The translations under genes and the position numbers were made by a program. Below, piece by piece: positions 25,476-35,900 of a stretch of DNA of 64,000 bases. The stretch is from Bacteriovoracaceae bacterium. GTDB lineage: Bacteria > Bdellovibrionota > Bacteriovoracia > Bacteriovoracales > Bacteriovoracaceae. The stretch lies in the NCBI GenBank assembly GCA_018675575.1, contig JABGXW010000048.1, positions 1-64,000 on the forward strand, read 5' to 3'. Every line of letters begins with the position of its first letter. Within the stretch, counting starts at the first letter, position 1. The notes under the pieces were generated by a model that was given only the letters and a program-made list of their open reading frames with translations, ran no database searches and was not told the DNA's origin.

Positions 25476-26462
25476 AATGTTAATTGCTTGAACTTTAACT
25501 TTCTCAACAGAAATATTAACCATACATTCTTGATAAATATCTCTCTCACATTTCCCTCTTCCATCCTTCGAGCAAGGACGACAAGGGAGATCAAACTCTA
25601 ACGTTCTTATATTTTTATTTGTAGAAAAGCCAAATGCTGTTGGTCCTATTAAAGAGAGTCCGTTGACCCCTAAAAGATCTGCCACATGTATAATACCAGT
25701 ATCGGCTGACACTACTAATTTGGCCTTAGAAACGAGATAAGAACTCTCAATAAGATTTAATTTTCCAGCCACGTTGATAATATTTTTGTTATTTTTATCA
25801 ATTATTTCTTCGATAAAATTATCTTGAGGACCTCCTACGAAGTAAATGGGAAAGTCACCCAATTCATTAGCTAATTTCTTCCAATGATCAACTGGCCATC
25901 TTTTCATTTCCCAAGCTGCAGATGGCGCCATAACGATATAGTCATCATTATTTAAATATGTCTTTTCTTGTACATTTTTAATAGTTTTATCATTAAAATT
26001 CCAATCTTGGATCAAATCACTTGCACTATTAAGCTCTAAAGGTTCACAATAACTAATCATTCCTCGATATGGCCTTGGAAATTTATTTTTCTTAAAATTG
26101 AATAATAATACTCTCTTCCACCTCTCCTTAGATCTTGTGATTACTGATGACTTAGGATTAAAAGTTTTTACAATAATTTTGATAATAAATGATCTTAAAT
26201 TTGAATGAGCATCATATATTAAATCATAACTATTTGATCTGAGTTCAAATGAAAGTTTTAGAAGACCAAAAAGTCCATTTTTTTTATTTAAAGTAATTAT
26301 ATTATCGACATAAGGTGAATGAGCTGGAAGGTCACCGAACTCAGTCTTTGTAAGCCAGTCCAATACGGCATTAGGATACATCTCTTTAATATGCTTTGTA
26401 ACAGATAACGCCTGAACAATATCACCAAAACTAGAAAATCGAATAATTAAAATCTTTTTCAT
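25464..26462 (-). CDS. GT9-family heptosyltransferase-like glycosyltransferase
   Basis: 332 aa. It begins MKKILIIRFSSFGDIVQAL, the glycosyltransferase family 9 start, and has the C-terminal nucleotide-sugar site VVSADTGIIHVADLLG. Family members (WaaC, WaaF, WaaQ) add heptose to the LPS inner core in the cytoplasm. It has four cysteines near the C-terminus (PCRPCSKDGRGKC...C), which are common in GT9 proteins of this clade. Most likely an LPS core enzyme; donor and acceptor not provable from sequence. Confidence 0.88.
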   Translation of the reverse strand: MKKILIIRFSSFGDIVQALSVTKHIKEMYPNAVLDWLTKTEFGDLPAHSPYVDNIITLNKKNGLFGLLKLSFELRSNSYDLIYDAHSNLRSFIIKIIVKTFNPKSSVITRSKERWKRVLLFNFKKNKFPRPYRGMISYCEPLELNSASDLIQDWNFNDKTIKNVQEKTYLNNDDYIVMAPSAAWEMKRWPVDHWKKLANELGDFPIYFVGGPQDNFIEEIIDKNNKNIINVAGKLNLIESSYLVSKAKLVVSADTGIIHVADLLGVNGLSLIGPTAFGFSTNKNIRTLEFDLPCRPCSKDGRGKCERDIYQECMVNISVEKVKVQAINILRS

Positions 26463-26593
26463 AGCCTAAACTATAGCTTATCAATGATGTATATTGAAGT
26501 GCGCGCTATGCAACAACAAAAGTCTACTCTTTTACAAATTAACTTTTCAGGATATTATCATTATGTGAAGAATTAAATAAACTTTAGGATTCC

Positions 26594-27688
26594 ATGGCAT
26601 TTACTGTAAAGCATTTAAATAGTCTTACTGAAGTAGCAGTAAACCACTCAGCGTCAGACATTCATATCCGCACTGATGAACCTCCATGCCTACGTATTCG
26701 TGGAGATCTGGTTCCTATTCAAACAAAAGATTTTAAATTAAAGGATGTAGTAGATTTAGCCAAAATTTTATCAAAAATAGATGCTGAAGAGTCAGTTGAG
26801 TTAACTGATCTAAATGAAAAAGATGGCTCCTTCGAAATTGAAAATACCTGTAGACTAAGATTTAATATCTTCGTTTATAATCAACAGTTAGGAGTAATTC
26901 TTCGAATTATTAATTCCAAAGTACCTACCATTGAGTCCCTGGGGTTCTCTTCAATCATTAAAAAAATTGCTCTCCAACGCCGTGGTCTAATCTTGGTAAC
27001 AGGAGCTACTGGTTCAGGAAAATCCACCACTTTAGCAGCAATGATTAGTTATATTAATAGAAAAAGGCACACGCATATTATTACAATAGAAGACCCTGTA
27101 GAATATATCTATACACAAGACCAATCCCGAATAACACAAAGAGAAATTGGTATTGATACACCAAGTTTTGCATCAGCATTACGTGCGGCCCTTAGACAGG
27201 ACCCCGACATAATATTGATTGGAGAAATGAGAGATAAGGAAACTATCTCAATCGCTTTGAAAGCTGCTGAAACAGGACATGTTGTTCTTTCCACGGTTCA
27301 TACCACAGATGCTGTTCGGACTGTAGGTAGAATTATTTCGATGTTTCCCGAAGGCGAACAAGAAGATGTTCGAAAAAGACTAGCTGATAATTTATATGCA
27401 ACCATTAGTCAGAGAATGCTAAAAGGTATCAAGAAATCTACTCTCTGTATCGCTCAAGAAATCATGATTACAAGTCCTGGAGTCAAAGAATGTATTGAGG
27501 GAGTGCAAAATATTCACCGTTTGTCTACAATCATCTCTAAAGGTAGAGGAAAATCAGGCAATCAGTCTCAAACATTTGATCAGCACATAATGGATTTATA
27601 TCAAGCTGACAAGATCTCTAAAGAAGTAGCATTAGAAGCAGCAACAAGTGGAGCAGACTTTATTCAAAAGCTATTAGTTGAAGAGTAG
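26594..27688 (+). CDS. pilT: Type IV pilus retraction ATPase
   Basis: 364 aa. It has the PilT layout: N-terminal SDIHIRTDEPPCLRIRGDL, Walker A GATGSGKSTT (137-146), ITIEDPVEY, the AIRAALRQDPDIILIGEMRD walker B region and VLSTVHTTDA. PilT powers pilus retraction and twitching, and pili are required for prey entry in Bdellovibrio. PilU is a close alternative; the sequence alone does not decide. No pilB or pilC next to it. The end of the gene faces a coupled minus-strand unit. Confidence 0.92.
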   Translation: MAFTVKHLNSLTEVAVNHSASDIHIRTDEPPCLRIRGDLVPIQTKDFKLKDVVDLAKILSKIDAEESVELTDLNEKDGSFEIENTCRLRFNIFVYNQQLGVILRIINSKVPTIESLGFSSIIKKIALQRRGLILVTGATGSGKSTTLAAMISYINRKRHTHIITIEDPVEYIYTQDQSRITQREIGIDTPSFASALRAALRQDPDIILIGEMRDKETISIALKAAETGHVVLSTVHTTDAVRTVGRIISMFPEGEQEDVRKRLADNLYATISQRMLKGIKKSTLCIAQEIMITSPGVKECIEGVQNIHRLSTIISKGRGKSGNQSQTFDQHIMDLYQADKISKEVALEAATSGADFIQKLLVEE

Positions 27689-27774
27689 TCGTTTTTATTC
27701 TTTGCCGATAAATTATCATAAAGATTCCAGCAATGCTCACAACAACAGAACTAAGCTCCCATGTCTTGTCATTC

Positions 27775-28005
27775 TTATTGCACAAGATCCTTGATTTTCT
27801 TTATAACATCATCAAGCTTAGCTTTAAGCTCATCACATTCTTTTTTCCACACATCGTTATCAAGCGATTCATCTAAGTTAGTTATTTTTTTCCCTAAAGC
27901 AAGAGATGAATCATTTAGCTCTTTTAATAGTTCCACACCAAGTCGTTCATCTTCTAGATTCTCAAGAATATCTAATAACATCATGTGTTCACTATTATCA
28001 AACAT
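27775..28005 (-). CDS. Small acidic helical protein coupled to Prc
   Basis: 76 aa, almost all helix, with heptad-like repeats (LKAKLDDVIKKIKDLV), so probably a coiled coil. No signal peptide, no named family. Its ATG overlaps the stop of the protease gene (TAATG), so it is made together with the tail-specific protease; the likely role is to regulate or scaffold that enzyme, but this is inference and a cytoplasmic location would separate it from a periplasmic protease. Confidence 0.65.
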   Translation of the reverse strand: MFDNSEHMMLLDILENLEDERLGVELLKELNDSSLALGKKITNLDESLDNDVWKKECDELKAKLDDVIKKIKDLVQ

Positions 28006-30224
28006 TATTTTACCATGCTCAATTTTTTACCTTTATTGAGGTCGACCATGTCTTTGGCAATGAAAAGAGCTTCTTCAAGTCCGACATCTTTTCTTAAGCT
28101 TTCAAACCATTCCTCTTTACGCTTATCAAAATCTTCTTGCCAATGCTCCTCGTCTTCTTTTTTTATTTTTGTTTTATCACGCGATTCTTCATAATGACTA
28201 ATAAGTATATCCTTACTTTCTTTATCTAGTTTTAGTTGTTTTGTAAGTTTTGTATTTTTTTCATCTTCAGCTTGAACCACGGATTTATTTAAGGAAACTT
28301 TTGTATCTTCTCTTTTTTCAATTAAAAACTTAAGGCTTCTCTTTAATTTATCATATCTGTCATTACCCATAATCCTCTTAGAACTTCTTTTTTGCAACAA
28401 AGGGATATGCCCTATCTCTTTGTTCCATACCGTATAATTAAGTGCTTTGACTTGATCCCACTCTAGAGAGTTTTCTAGATCTTTTTCTCTACTTTTTGTA
28501 TAAGCAAATGGATCTGGAAGAATAATATCTGGAGTGACTCCTTTATATTGAGTTGACGCACCACTGACTCTGTAAAATTTCTGTATCGTTACCTTCAAAG
28601 CACCGATTCCAGCTCCGCCAACAAGAGCAGCAATTGGATTTCTATTTAAATCTAAAACTGCTTGGACAGTCCCTTTTCCATGTGAAAATTCACCTCCAAC
28701 AATCACAGCTCTCTTATAGTCTTGCAAAGCGCCTGCTAAGATTTCTGATGCAGATGCACTAAATCTATTGGTCATCACAATTAATGGCCCCTCATAAGTA
28801 ACATTACTATCCATGTCTCTTAAGATATCAATTTTTCCTTGATGATCTTTAATTTGAACAATAGGTCCTTTTTCAATAAAAAGGCCTGACATGAGTCTAG
28901 CATCTTCTAAAGCTCCTCCTCCGTTATTTCGAAGGTCTAAGATAATAGCATCGATATTATGTTTTTTAAGAGATTCAAGCTTCTTTTTGACATCATTTGA
29001 ACAATTTTTAGCACTATTTTGAAAGTCACGATAAAATTTTGGAACATATATATAACCTATCTTTAAATCTAGATTTTTATGCTTTACTATGCTTGATTTC
29101 GTTTTAGAGGCAGCTATTTGAATAATATCTCTTACGATAGGAACAACTTTTCTTGTTCCATCCACTTTTTTAACTGTTAAATTTACAATAGTATTTTTAG
29201 GCCCTCGGATATATCGAACAGCTTTATCGACTCCCATTCCTACTAAGTCGACACCTTCTTTTGCTTTAAACTTATCTCTAACCTCAAGAATTATATCATC
29301 TACCTCAAGACCTTTTTGTCTCCACGCCGCTCCACCAGGCACAATTCTGACAACTTTGATATATTCATCTTCCTCCTGGAGCACCGCGCCGATCCCCTCA
29401 AGGCTACCACTTATATCAATATCAAAATCTTCTTTTCTTTTCGGTGGGAAATACGATGTGTGAGGATCAAAAATAGTCGCAATTGAATTTACAAAGTTTT
29501 CCATATTATCGACATGCGTTTTCTCTATCATGCGCTTGAATATTTTTTTATATCTTTTAGACACTTTTTCATGCGCCTTCGAAATCATTTTTGAATTTGA
29601 AAGCTTCTTTTTTTTCTTTTTATTCTTTTTTTCTTTTTTTAACTTATTTCTTTTTGTTTTATCATCATTATCTTTATTCTCATCAATAAGTGAAAGGTAC
29701 CTTGATAAGGTAAAATGTTTAAATAGTTTCGTCCAATGATCTACAAATTCTTTGTCATTGCTAACCCAAGTTATTTTTTCAGGATCTAGCTCTAGAGTAT
29801 CTTTTCCATCAAATTTAAACTTCTTTTTGAACAGCTTAGCTCTCAGGGCCTCCGCTTGATTTACCCGCTTTTTAATAATTTTAGACGCCGCCTCTATAAT
29901 TGAATGTTTTCCTGATTGAAGTTCATCATCAAACTTATCATTATATTTTTTTAATTCTTCAACATCTGATTTATATAAAAATTGTTTTCCATAATCAATT
30001 TTCTTTATATATTCGTCAAAAGCTTTCAGTGAAACAGCATCATTAACCACAAGTGCTCTGTAATGATAATTTTCAAGAGCAGATTTTATCAAAGTACCAA
30101 TTAACTTATCTTTTTTAATGTCATTCGCTGTTCTTTTATTAGCACTCGTTTCAGCAACACTCGTGTTCATCATTGTCATTATGATGAATAAAAAAATGCC
30201 AAGTTGCTTGATTAAGTTTTTCAT
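28005..30224 (-). CDS. prc: Tail-specific / C-terminal processing protease, S41 family
   Basis: 739 aa with a signal peptide (MKNLIKQLGIFLFIIMTMMN), so periplasmic. It has the Prc layout: N-terminal helical part, a PDZ domain (about 270-370), then the S41 catalytic part with LDLRNNGGG and FSASASEI (S491) and the catalytic Lys in SHGKGTVQ (K517). The typical end after the protease is a helical C-terminal part, also present here. E. coli Prc cleaves the C-terminus of the PBP3 septal synthase and controls peptidoglycan hydrolases. Oddity: residues about 187-207 are nearly all Lys and Asn, likely a flexible insertion. Confidence 0.92.
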   Translation of the reverse strand: MKNLIKQLGIFLFIIMTMMNTSVAETSANKRTANDIKKDKLIGTLIKSALENYHYRALVVNDAVSLKAFDEYIKKIDYGKQFLYKSDVEELKKYNDKFDDELQSGKHSIIEAASKIIKKRVNQAEALRAKLFKKKFKFDGKDTLELDPEKITWVSNDKEFVDHWTKLFKHFTLSRYLSLIDENKDNDDKTKRNKLKKEKKNKKKKKKLSNSKMISKAHEKVSKRYKKIFKRMIEKTHVDNMENFVNSIATIFDPHTSYFPPKRKEDFDIDISGSLEGIGAVLQEEDEYIKVVRIVPGGAAWRQKGLEVDDIILEVRDKFKAKEGVDLVGMGVDKAVRYIRGPKNTIVNLTVKKVDGTRKVVPIVRDIIQIAASKTKSSIVKHKNLDLKIGYIYVPKFYRDFQNSAKNCSNDVKKKLESLKKHNIDAIILDLRNNGGGALEDARLMSGLFIEKGPIVQIKDHQGKIDILRDMDSNVTYEGPLIVMTNRFSASASEILAGALQDYKRAVIVGGEFSHGKGTVQAVLDLNRNPIAALVGGAGIGALKVTIQKFYRVSGASTQYKGVTPDIILPDPFAYTKSREKDLENSLEWDQVKALNYTVWNKEIGHIPLLQKRSSKRIMGNDRYDKLKRSLKFLIEKREDTKVSLNKSVVQAEDEKNTKLTKQLKLDKESKDILISHYEESRDKTKIKKEDEEHWQEDFDKRKEEWFESLRKDVGLEEALFIAKDMVDLNKGKKLSMVK

Positions 30225-30398
30225 TTATTCTCCACTTTATTAAAGTCTATATTAATATTGATAAATATATTGCCAACTTTCTAACCTATTCATTTTATTC
30301 TGTTTTTGATAGAGACAAAAGGGTAAAGTTAATGACTTAAAAAATCAAGTCAGACCAAAAAGCTTAGTCATTACTTATTAAGGGTTTACCTAGGTAGA

Positions 30399-31604
30399 TT
30401 ATGAGTTTTTACTAGGAATTAACTCTCCCCTGACGCTAAACATAATCTTTTCGGCCTTCTCAATAGCATCTTGAAGATCTTTTGCGTATTCGTTATTAGT
30501 ACAGTATTCTAACCAATATTTATTGTCAGGATGAATGACTGGGTGTTTTGGTGCGAATAAACTACAAGCGTCATCATGAGGAATGATAGATATATCATGC
30601 GTCCCTATTTCTTTAGATTTTATAATCGTTTCCATTTTGTTAAAGCCAATTAGTGGTCTTAAAACCGGACGAGATGTAATTGAATCGACCAGTGCTATAT
30701 TTCCTATTGTTTGGCTGCTTACCTGACCTAAGGCATCTCCAGTAAGCAAGGCCTTAGCACCAATCCTGCCTGCTAAAATGTTAGCACAATCTACCATATA
30801 TTTTCGAAATAACATTGTTCGATAATCTTCCTTGCAAGACTTTGCAATTTTCTTCTGTATATTTCCAAATGGTACGATATAAAGAGAGGTTTCTTTTTGA
30901 TAAGTTGCAAGAACTTCCATTAATTTAATTATTTTATCTTTTACTTCTTCTCCAACAAATGGATAAGCGTAGAAAAATGCAAAGGTTTGTCTACAACCAC
31001 GTTTTGACATCATATAACTTGCCACGGGAGAATCAAATCCTCCACTTAATAGAGTAACGAGGTGGCCGTTTGTGCCAACAGGTAAGCCACCCACTCCCAT
31101 ATATTTATGCGTCGATATAAAAAACTTATCAGGAAGAATCCGTAATTCTACGAAGAGCTCAGGAGTTTTAACATCTACTTTTATATTGTCAAAATCTTTA
31201 AGTATGAGATGCCCCATTTCTCGACTTACTTCCATACTATTTTTTTCAAAAGTCTTTAATGTTCTCTTAGTATTAACTTTAAAAGTTCTTGGGAGTTTGT
31301 CACCCCAAGACGTTAATTCTTCTTTTATTGAGGGGTATAAAAGTTCATAATCTAGCTCAATATCTCTAGTAGGGCTAAAGCTATGAATACCAGGAACTCT
31401 TTGAAGAGCTTGAAATACTTTCTCTTTAAAAGGCTCATCTGATCTTACGATCATTCTCTGGCTTTCATTTTTAACTTTAAATTTATAGGGATGAAAAGCT
31501 GCAACAACAGTTTCAATATGATTTTTAATGGCACGAAAATATTGGGGACGATTTTTTCCCTTTAACCATAACTCATCAACGTTTATCATTAACACTTTAT
31601 ACAT
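30399..31604 (-). CDS. thiI: tRNA 4-thiouridine synthase ThiI (no rhodanese domain)
   Basis: 401 aa. It has the N-terminal ferredoxin-like and THUMP parts, then the PP-loop ATPase motif SGGFDSPVASYM and the Cys in DDACSLFAPKHPV. E. coli ThiI has an extra rhodanese domain (482 aa); here it is absent, as in B. subtilis, where sulfur comes directly from a dedicated desulfurase. It makes s4U8 in tRNA and may feed thiamine synthesis. The desulfurase gene ends only 10 bases upstream, giving such a dedicated pair. Confidence 0.93.
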   Translation of the reverse strand: MYKVLMINVDELWLKGKNRPQYFRAIKNHIETVVAAFHPYKFKVKNESQRMIVRSDEPFKEKVFQALQRVPGIHSFSPTRDIELDYELLYPSIKEELTSWGDKLPRTFKVNTKRTLKTFEKNSMEVSREMGHLILKDFDNIKVDVKTPELFVELRILPDKFFISTHKYMGVGGLPVGTNGHLVTLLSGGFDSPVASYMMSKRGCRQTFAFFYAYPFVGEEVKDKIIKLMEVLATYQKETSLYIVPFGNIQKKIAKSCKEDYRTMLFRKYMVDCANILAGRIGAKALLTGDALGQVSSQTIGNIALVDSITSRPVLRPLIGFNKMETIIKSKEIGTHDISIIPHDDACSLFAPKHPVIHPDNKYWLEYCTNNEYAKDLQDAIEKAEKIMFSVRGELIPSKNS

Positions 31605-31614
31605 ATATTCTCTT

Positions 31615-32760
31615 TTATTTTTTTAATAAAAATTCTAAATCTAAAATTATCTCATTAAATAAATCGCAAAACTTATTTAACTCATCAATGGTGTTTGTCC
31701 AGCCTAAGGAAAGCCTTAGAATAGACTTGTGGTTTTCTTCTTCAATATTAAGAGCTAAGAAGACAGGACTAGCTCCTTTTAATTTAGATGAACAAGCAGA
31801 ACTCGATGATATATAAATTTCATTTTCTTCTAAATGTCTTAAAAGGATATCACTTGAAATGTCTTTAACATAAAAAGTTAATATCTTCGGACTAGTGTAA
31901 TCGAGATCAAATGGGAATACAGTACGTGGGCATTCTTTTTTGAGTCTTCTTCTTAGATGTATGTTCATTTCAATGTATTTCGCTAGGTCATCTTTAAAAG
32001 CCTCTGCTCTAGCAACATTAAAAGATTTAACCAAAGAAGTCGCCTCAGAACTAGATCGCAAGCCGTCTTGATGACCTCCGCCAATCAGAAGAGGTTGAAC
32101 TTTCAAATCTTTTTTAATGTAGAGACCAGCAATACCTTTAGGTGCAGATATTTTATGGCCAGAAATTGTAACAGAGTCTATGTTCCAAGTAGTTACTTCA
32201 ATATCTAACCATCCGTATGATTGAACTGCATCCACATGAAAATGGCAGTCAACATTATTATTTTTTATAATTTTTGAAATTTCTTCTAAGTTTTGAATAG
32301 AACCGTTGTGATTATTTACATGTGATAATGTGCATAGTTTAACATTTTTTGACATATTTTCTTCAAGCCAAATTAAATCAACAAGACCCTGCTTATTTAG
32401 TGGCGCCGCTTTGATCGAAACGCCTTTATTTATTAATGTTTTTATATTTTGTACTAAGCTTGGGTGATCCCCTTCACTATAGAGGGCAACATCTCCTGCC
32501 ACTAATTGTAGACCTTGGATGAGAGTTGTATTAGATTCTGTTGCTGATGAAGTAAAAATAAAACTGTCATTCAAAACTGATCTATCATCAGATAAGGATT
32601 TCAAAAACTCTATTTTTATTTTTAATAACGAAGCTTGTTGATATTTACCTAATTTATGGATTGCAGAAGGATTTGCAAAGTCATATTGTAAAGACTGCTG
32701 CATCTCATCAATAGTTTCTGTTCGAAGTGGAGAACTTGCTGCATGATCTAAATAAATCAT
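31615..32760 (-). CDS. Cysteine desulfurase of the NifS/IscS type
   Basis: 381 aa from the ATG at 32760, chosen because the protein then starts MIYLDHAASSPL, the usual beginning of these enzymes, and a GAAGGAAAA site lies upstream; the frame is open further but that part is not conserved. PLP-binding Lys is in SGHKISAPKG, and the catalytic Cys in SSACSSKLKG. It releases sulfur from cysteine as an enzyme-bound persulfide. With thiI next door it most resembles NifZ of B. subtilis and probably serves tRNA thiolation rather than general Fe-S assembly; no iscU or other iron-sulfur genes adjoin it. Confidence 0.9.
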   Translation of the reverse strand: MIYLDHAASSPLRTETIDEMQQSLQYDFANPSAIHKLGKYQQASLLKIKIEFLKSLSDDRSVLNDSFIFTSSATESNTTLIQGLQLVAGDVALYSEGDHPSLVQNIKTLINKGVSIKAAPLNKQGLVDLIWLEENMSKNVKLCTLSHVNNHNGSIQNLEEISKIIKNNNVDCHFHVDAVQSYGWLDIEVTTWNIDSVTISGHKISAPKGIAGLYIKKDLKVQPLLIGGGHQDGLRSSSEATSLVKSFNVARAEAFKDDLAKYIEMNIHLRRRLKKECPRTVFPFDLDYTSPKILTFYVKDISSDILLRHLEENEIYISSSSACSSKLKGASPVFLALNIEEENHKSILRLSLGWTNTIDELNKFCDLFNEIILDLEFLLKK

Positions 32761-32908
32761 TATTTTTCCTTCTTGCACTTTATTAATGTTAGAGACCAGA
32801 TTATGACCATAAAAACATGTCGCGTCACACCATATTCCTTTCAGAATAGTTGGCAAGTATTAAGATTCTTAATTACAATATTTTCTTATAAATAAAAAGG
32901 AAAACATC

Positions 32909-35900
32909 ATGGTCCAAAAAGGATATTTTAGCTCTCCAACATTACATAAGAATTGGTTATATTTCGTCACAGATGATGACCTTTTCAAGGTTGAGTTATC
33001 AGGCGGTGTCCCCAGACGGCTTACGTCGTCAACAGCTGTCTCATCACGTCCTCATCTCTCCCCTAATGGAAAGACTATACTCTTTATTTCTACTGAAAAA
33101 GGTCAACGAGACGCATACGTAATGGATTCTGAAGGCGGGGAAAAACAACGGTTAACTCATTTTGGTGATGTAAAGGTATCCGGATTTAAAGACAATAAAC
33201 ATATTGTGGTCATGTCTGCAGAAAACTCTTTTCACAGAGCACATATAATCCCTTATCTAATTAATATTGAGACTCTAGAGAGGAAACCTCTTAATGTTGG
33301 CCATGCTTGTGCTGTAGAGTATGCCCATGATGGCCCCGTTTTACTTGGAAGAAACTTGGGAGATCCGGCTCACTGGAAACGATACAGAGGTGGAACTCTT
33401 GGACGATTTTGGTTATCAAGAAATGGTAAGAATAACTATAAGGAACTACTAAAGAATATAAAAAGTCATCTCTCAAATCCAAAGTTCGTGGCAAATAGAG
33501 TTTATTTTATCTCTGATCACGAAGGAATTGGAAATATCTACTCATGTAATTTTTCTGGTAATAATATAAAAAGACATACTAACCAAAATGAATACTATGT
33601 AAGAAATTTTAATGTTTTTGAAGGCAGAATTGTTTATCAATGTGGAGCCGATATTTTTCAGTACGACATTACGTCAAATGAGTCTCGAAAAATAGATATT
33701 AACTATCACTCAAACCATCAACAATCGGCACCTCGATTTGAACCAAGTTATAAAAATCTTCAGGATATCAATATTAGTGAGAATAGTGAAGAGCTAGCTA
33801 TTGTAATCAGAGGACAATTATTCATTATGTCTCCTTGGGGAGGAGCTTCTATTAAATTACATCATAAAAATGCAATTAGGATTAAAAAACCGCATTTTAT
33901 AAAAAATAAAAGGTCTCAAGATGAAATCGTTTGTATTGCAATGAATGAAGATTCGGAAGAGGAGCTTATAATTTTCAATAGAGATGGTGGAGATTATAAA
34001 AAGCTAAAACTTTCTTTTGAGCTAGGAAAAGTTTTTCAAGTTTTACCACATCCAAAGAAGTATGAAGTAGTAATCTCAAATAATCGCACAGAAATTTGGC
34101 ATGTTAATTTGAAAACAGGAAAAGGGATATTAGTAGAAAAAAACAAGTTTGTTGAAGAACAATCTATGAATTGGTCTCCTTGTGGGACGTGGCTAGCTTA
34201 TAAAGGAGCTGATACTAAAGAAAAATCAGGGATAAAAGTTTGGAATTCAGTAACTAAGAAACAAAGGTTTTTACTCAGTCCTGTCTTACGAGATAAAAGT
34301 CCTGTCTTTGATCCAAATGGGGATTACCTTTATTTTATAGGTACGAGAGAATTTAATCCTGTCTACTGTGAAACTCATTTTGATATGAGTTTCCCTGCAG
34401 CAACCAAACCATACGCTGTTTGCCTTAGAAAAGATGTTATCTCTCCAATGGATAAATACTTAGACTTTGAAGTTGAAGAGGAAGAGGAAGAGGCAAAGGA
34501 AAATAATCAGAAAAAAACAAATCATCGTAAAAAGAAGTCAGCGAAGAAAAAGAAATCACAGGAAGAAGATGAAGACCTTGTCAAAATAGACTTCGATGGA
34601 ATTGATCAAAGAATATTATCTTTAGGCATTGAACTGGCAAATTATCATTCTCTATACGTAACTAAAGAAAATCTATTATTTATTAAGTCTTCAATATCTC
34701 CAATTAATCCCGATTCCCACTGGATGGATGATGAAGGAAGCTACGACCTTTGTCGATTTAATTTTAAATCAAAAAAAGTAAAAGTATTTCTTTCTGATGT
34801 CGAAGCAGTCGTTTTATCAAAATCTTTAAAGTATGTATTACTTGAAACAGATGGAGAATTACGCCTATTAGATGTCAATTCAAAACCAACAGAAGGCGAA
34901 TCAAATAATAACAAGGATGGATGGATTGATCTCAACCGAATCAAGATTAAAGTCACCCCAAGGCAAGAGTGGGCCCAAATGTATCGTGAAGCATGGGTTC
35001 TTCAACGAGAAAACTTTTGGACCAAGGACATGTCAAAGGTAGATTGGGTAAAAATTTACCATCGCTACCAAGTATTACTTCCTAAAGTAAATACTCGAAG
35101 TGAATTTTCTGATCTTATGTGGGAAATGCAAGGTGAACTTGGAACAAGTCATTGTTATGAATTTGGCGGAGATTACTACAAAGTTGATAAGAAAAATTTA
35201 AATGGCAAACTCGCCTCTCATTTACGGTGGAATAAGAATTCTAGATCCTATGCGATTGAACATATTTTAAATGGAGATTCATGGATTAAGAATCAGGACT
35301 CTCCTTTAAATGCTCCAGGAATCAATTTGATCAAGGGAGATGAAATCTATGCAGTGAATGGTGTTCCATTTGAAACAGCGAATTCCATGTACGCAGAACT
35401 TGATGGACTGGTTCAAAAAAAGACATCTCTTAAAATTAAAAGAAAAGGAAAAACTAAATTTGAAAATATTATTGTTAAACCATTAGAGAGTGCTGGAAAT
35501 ACGGCTTACAGGGAATGGGTTAAAAGTAATCAAGAGCATGTTCATAAAAAATCTAAAAACAAGGTGGGATATCTACACATTCCAGATATGAGTGTTAAAG
35601 GATTCTCAGAGTTTTATCGCCATTACTTAAGTGAATTTCGAAAAGAATCCATTATCATTGATGTTCGCTATAATGGTGGAGGAAATATCAGTCAGCTCAT
35701 TTTAAAAATGTTAAAGCAGAAAATCATTGGATATGACACTACAAGGCATTATGGTGACGATCCTTACCCTTTGTATGCCATTTCTGGAAATATTGTTTGT
35801 CTAACTAATGAGTTTGCGGGCTCAGATGGAGACATTTTTTCACATAGTTTCAAACTCATGAATTTGGGAAAGTTAATCGGTAAAAGAACCTGGGGCGGAG

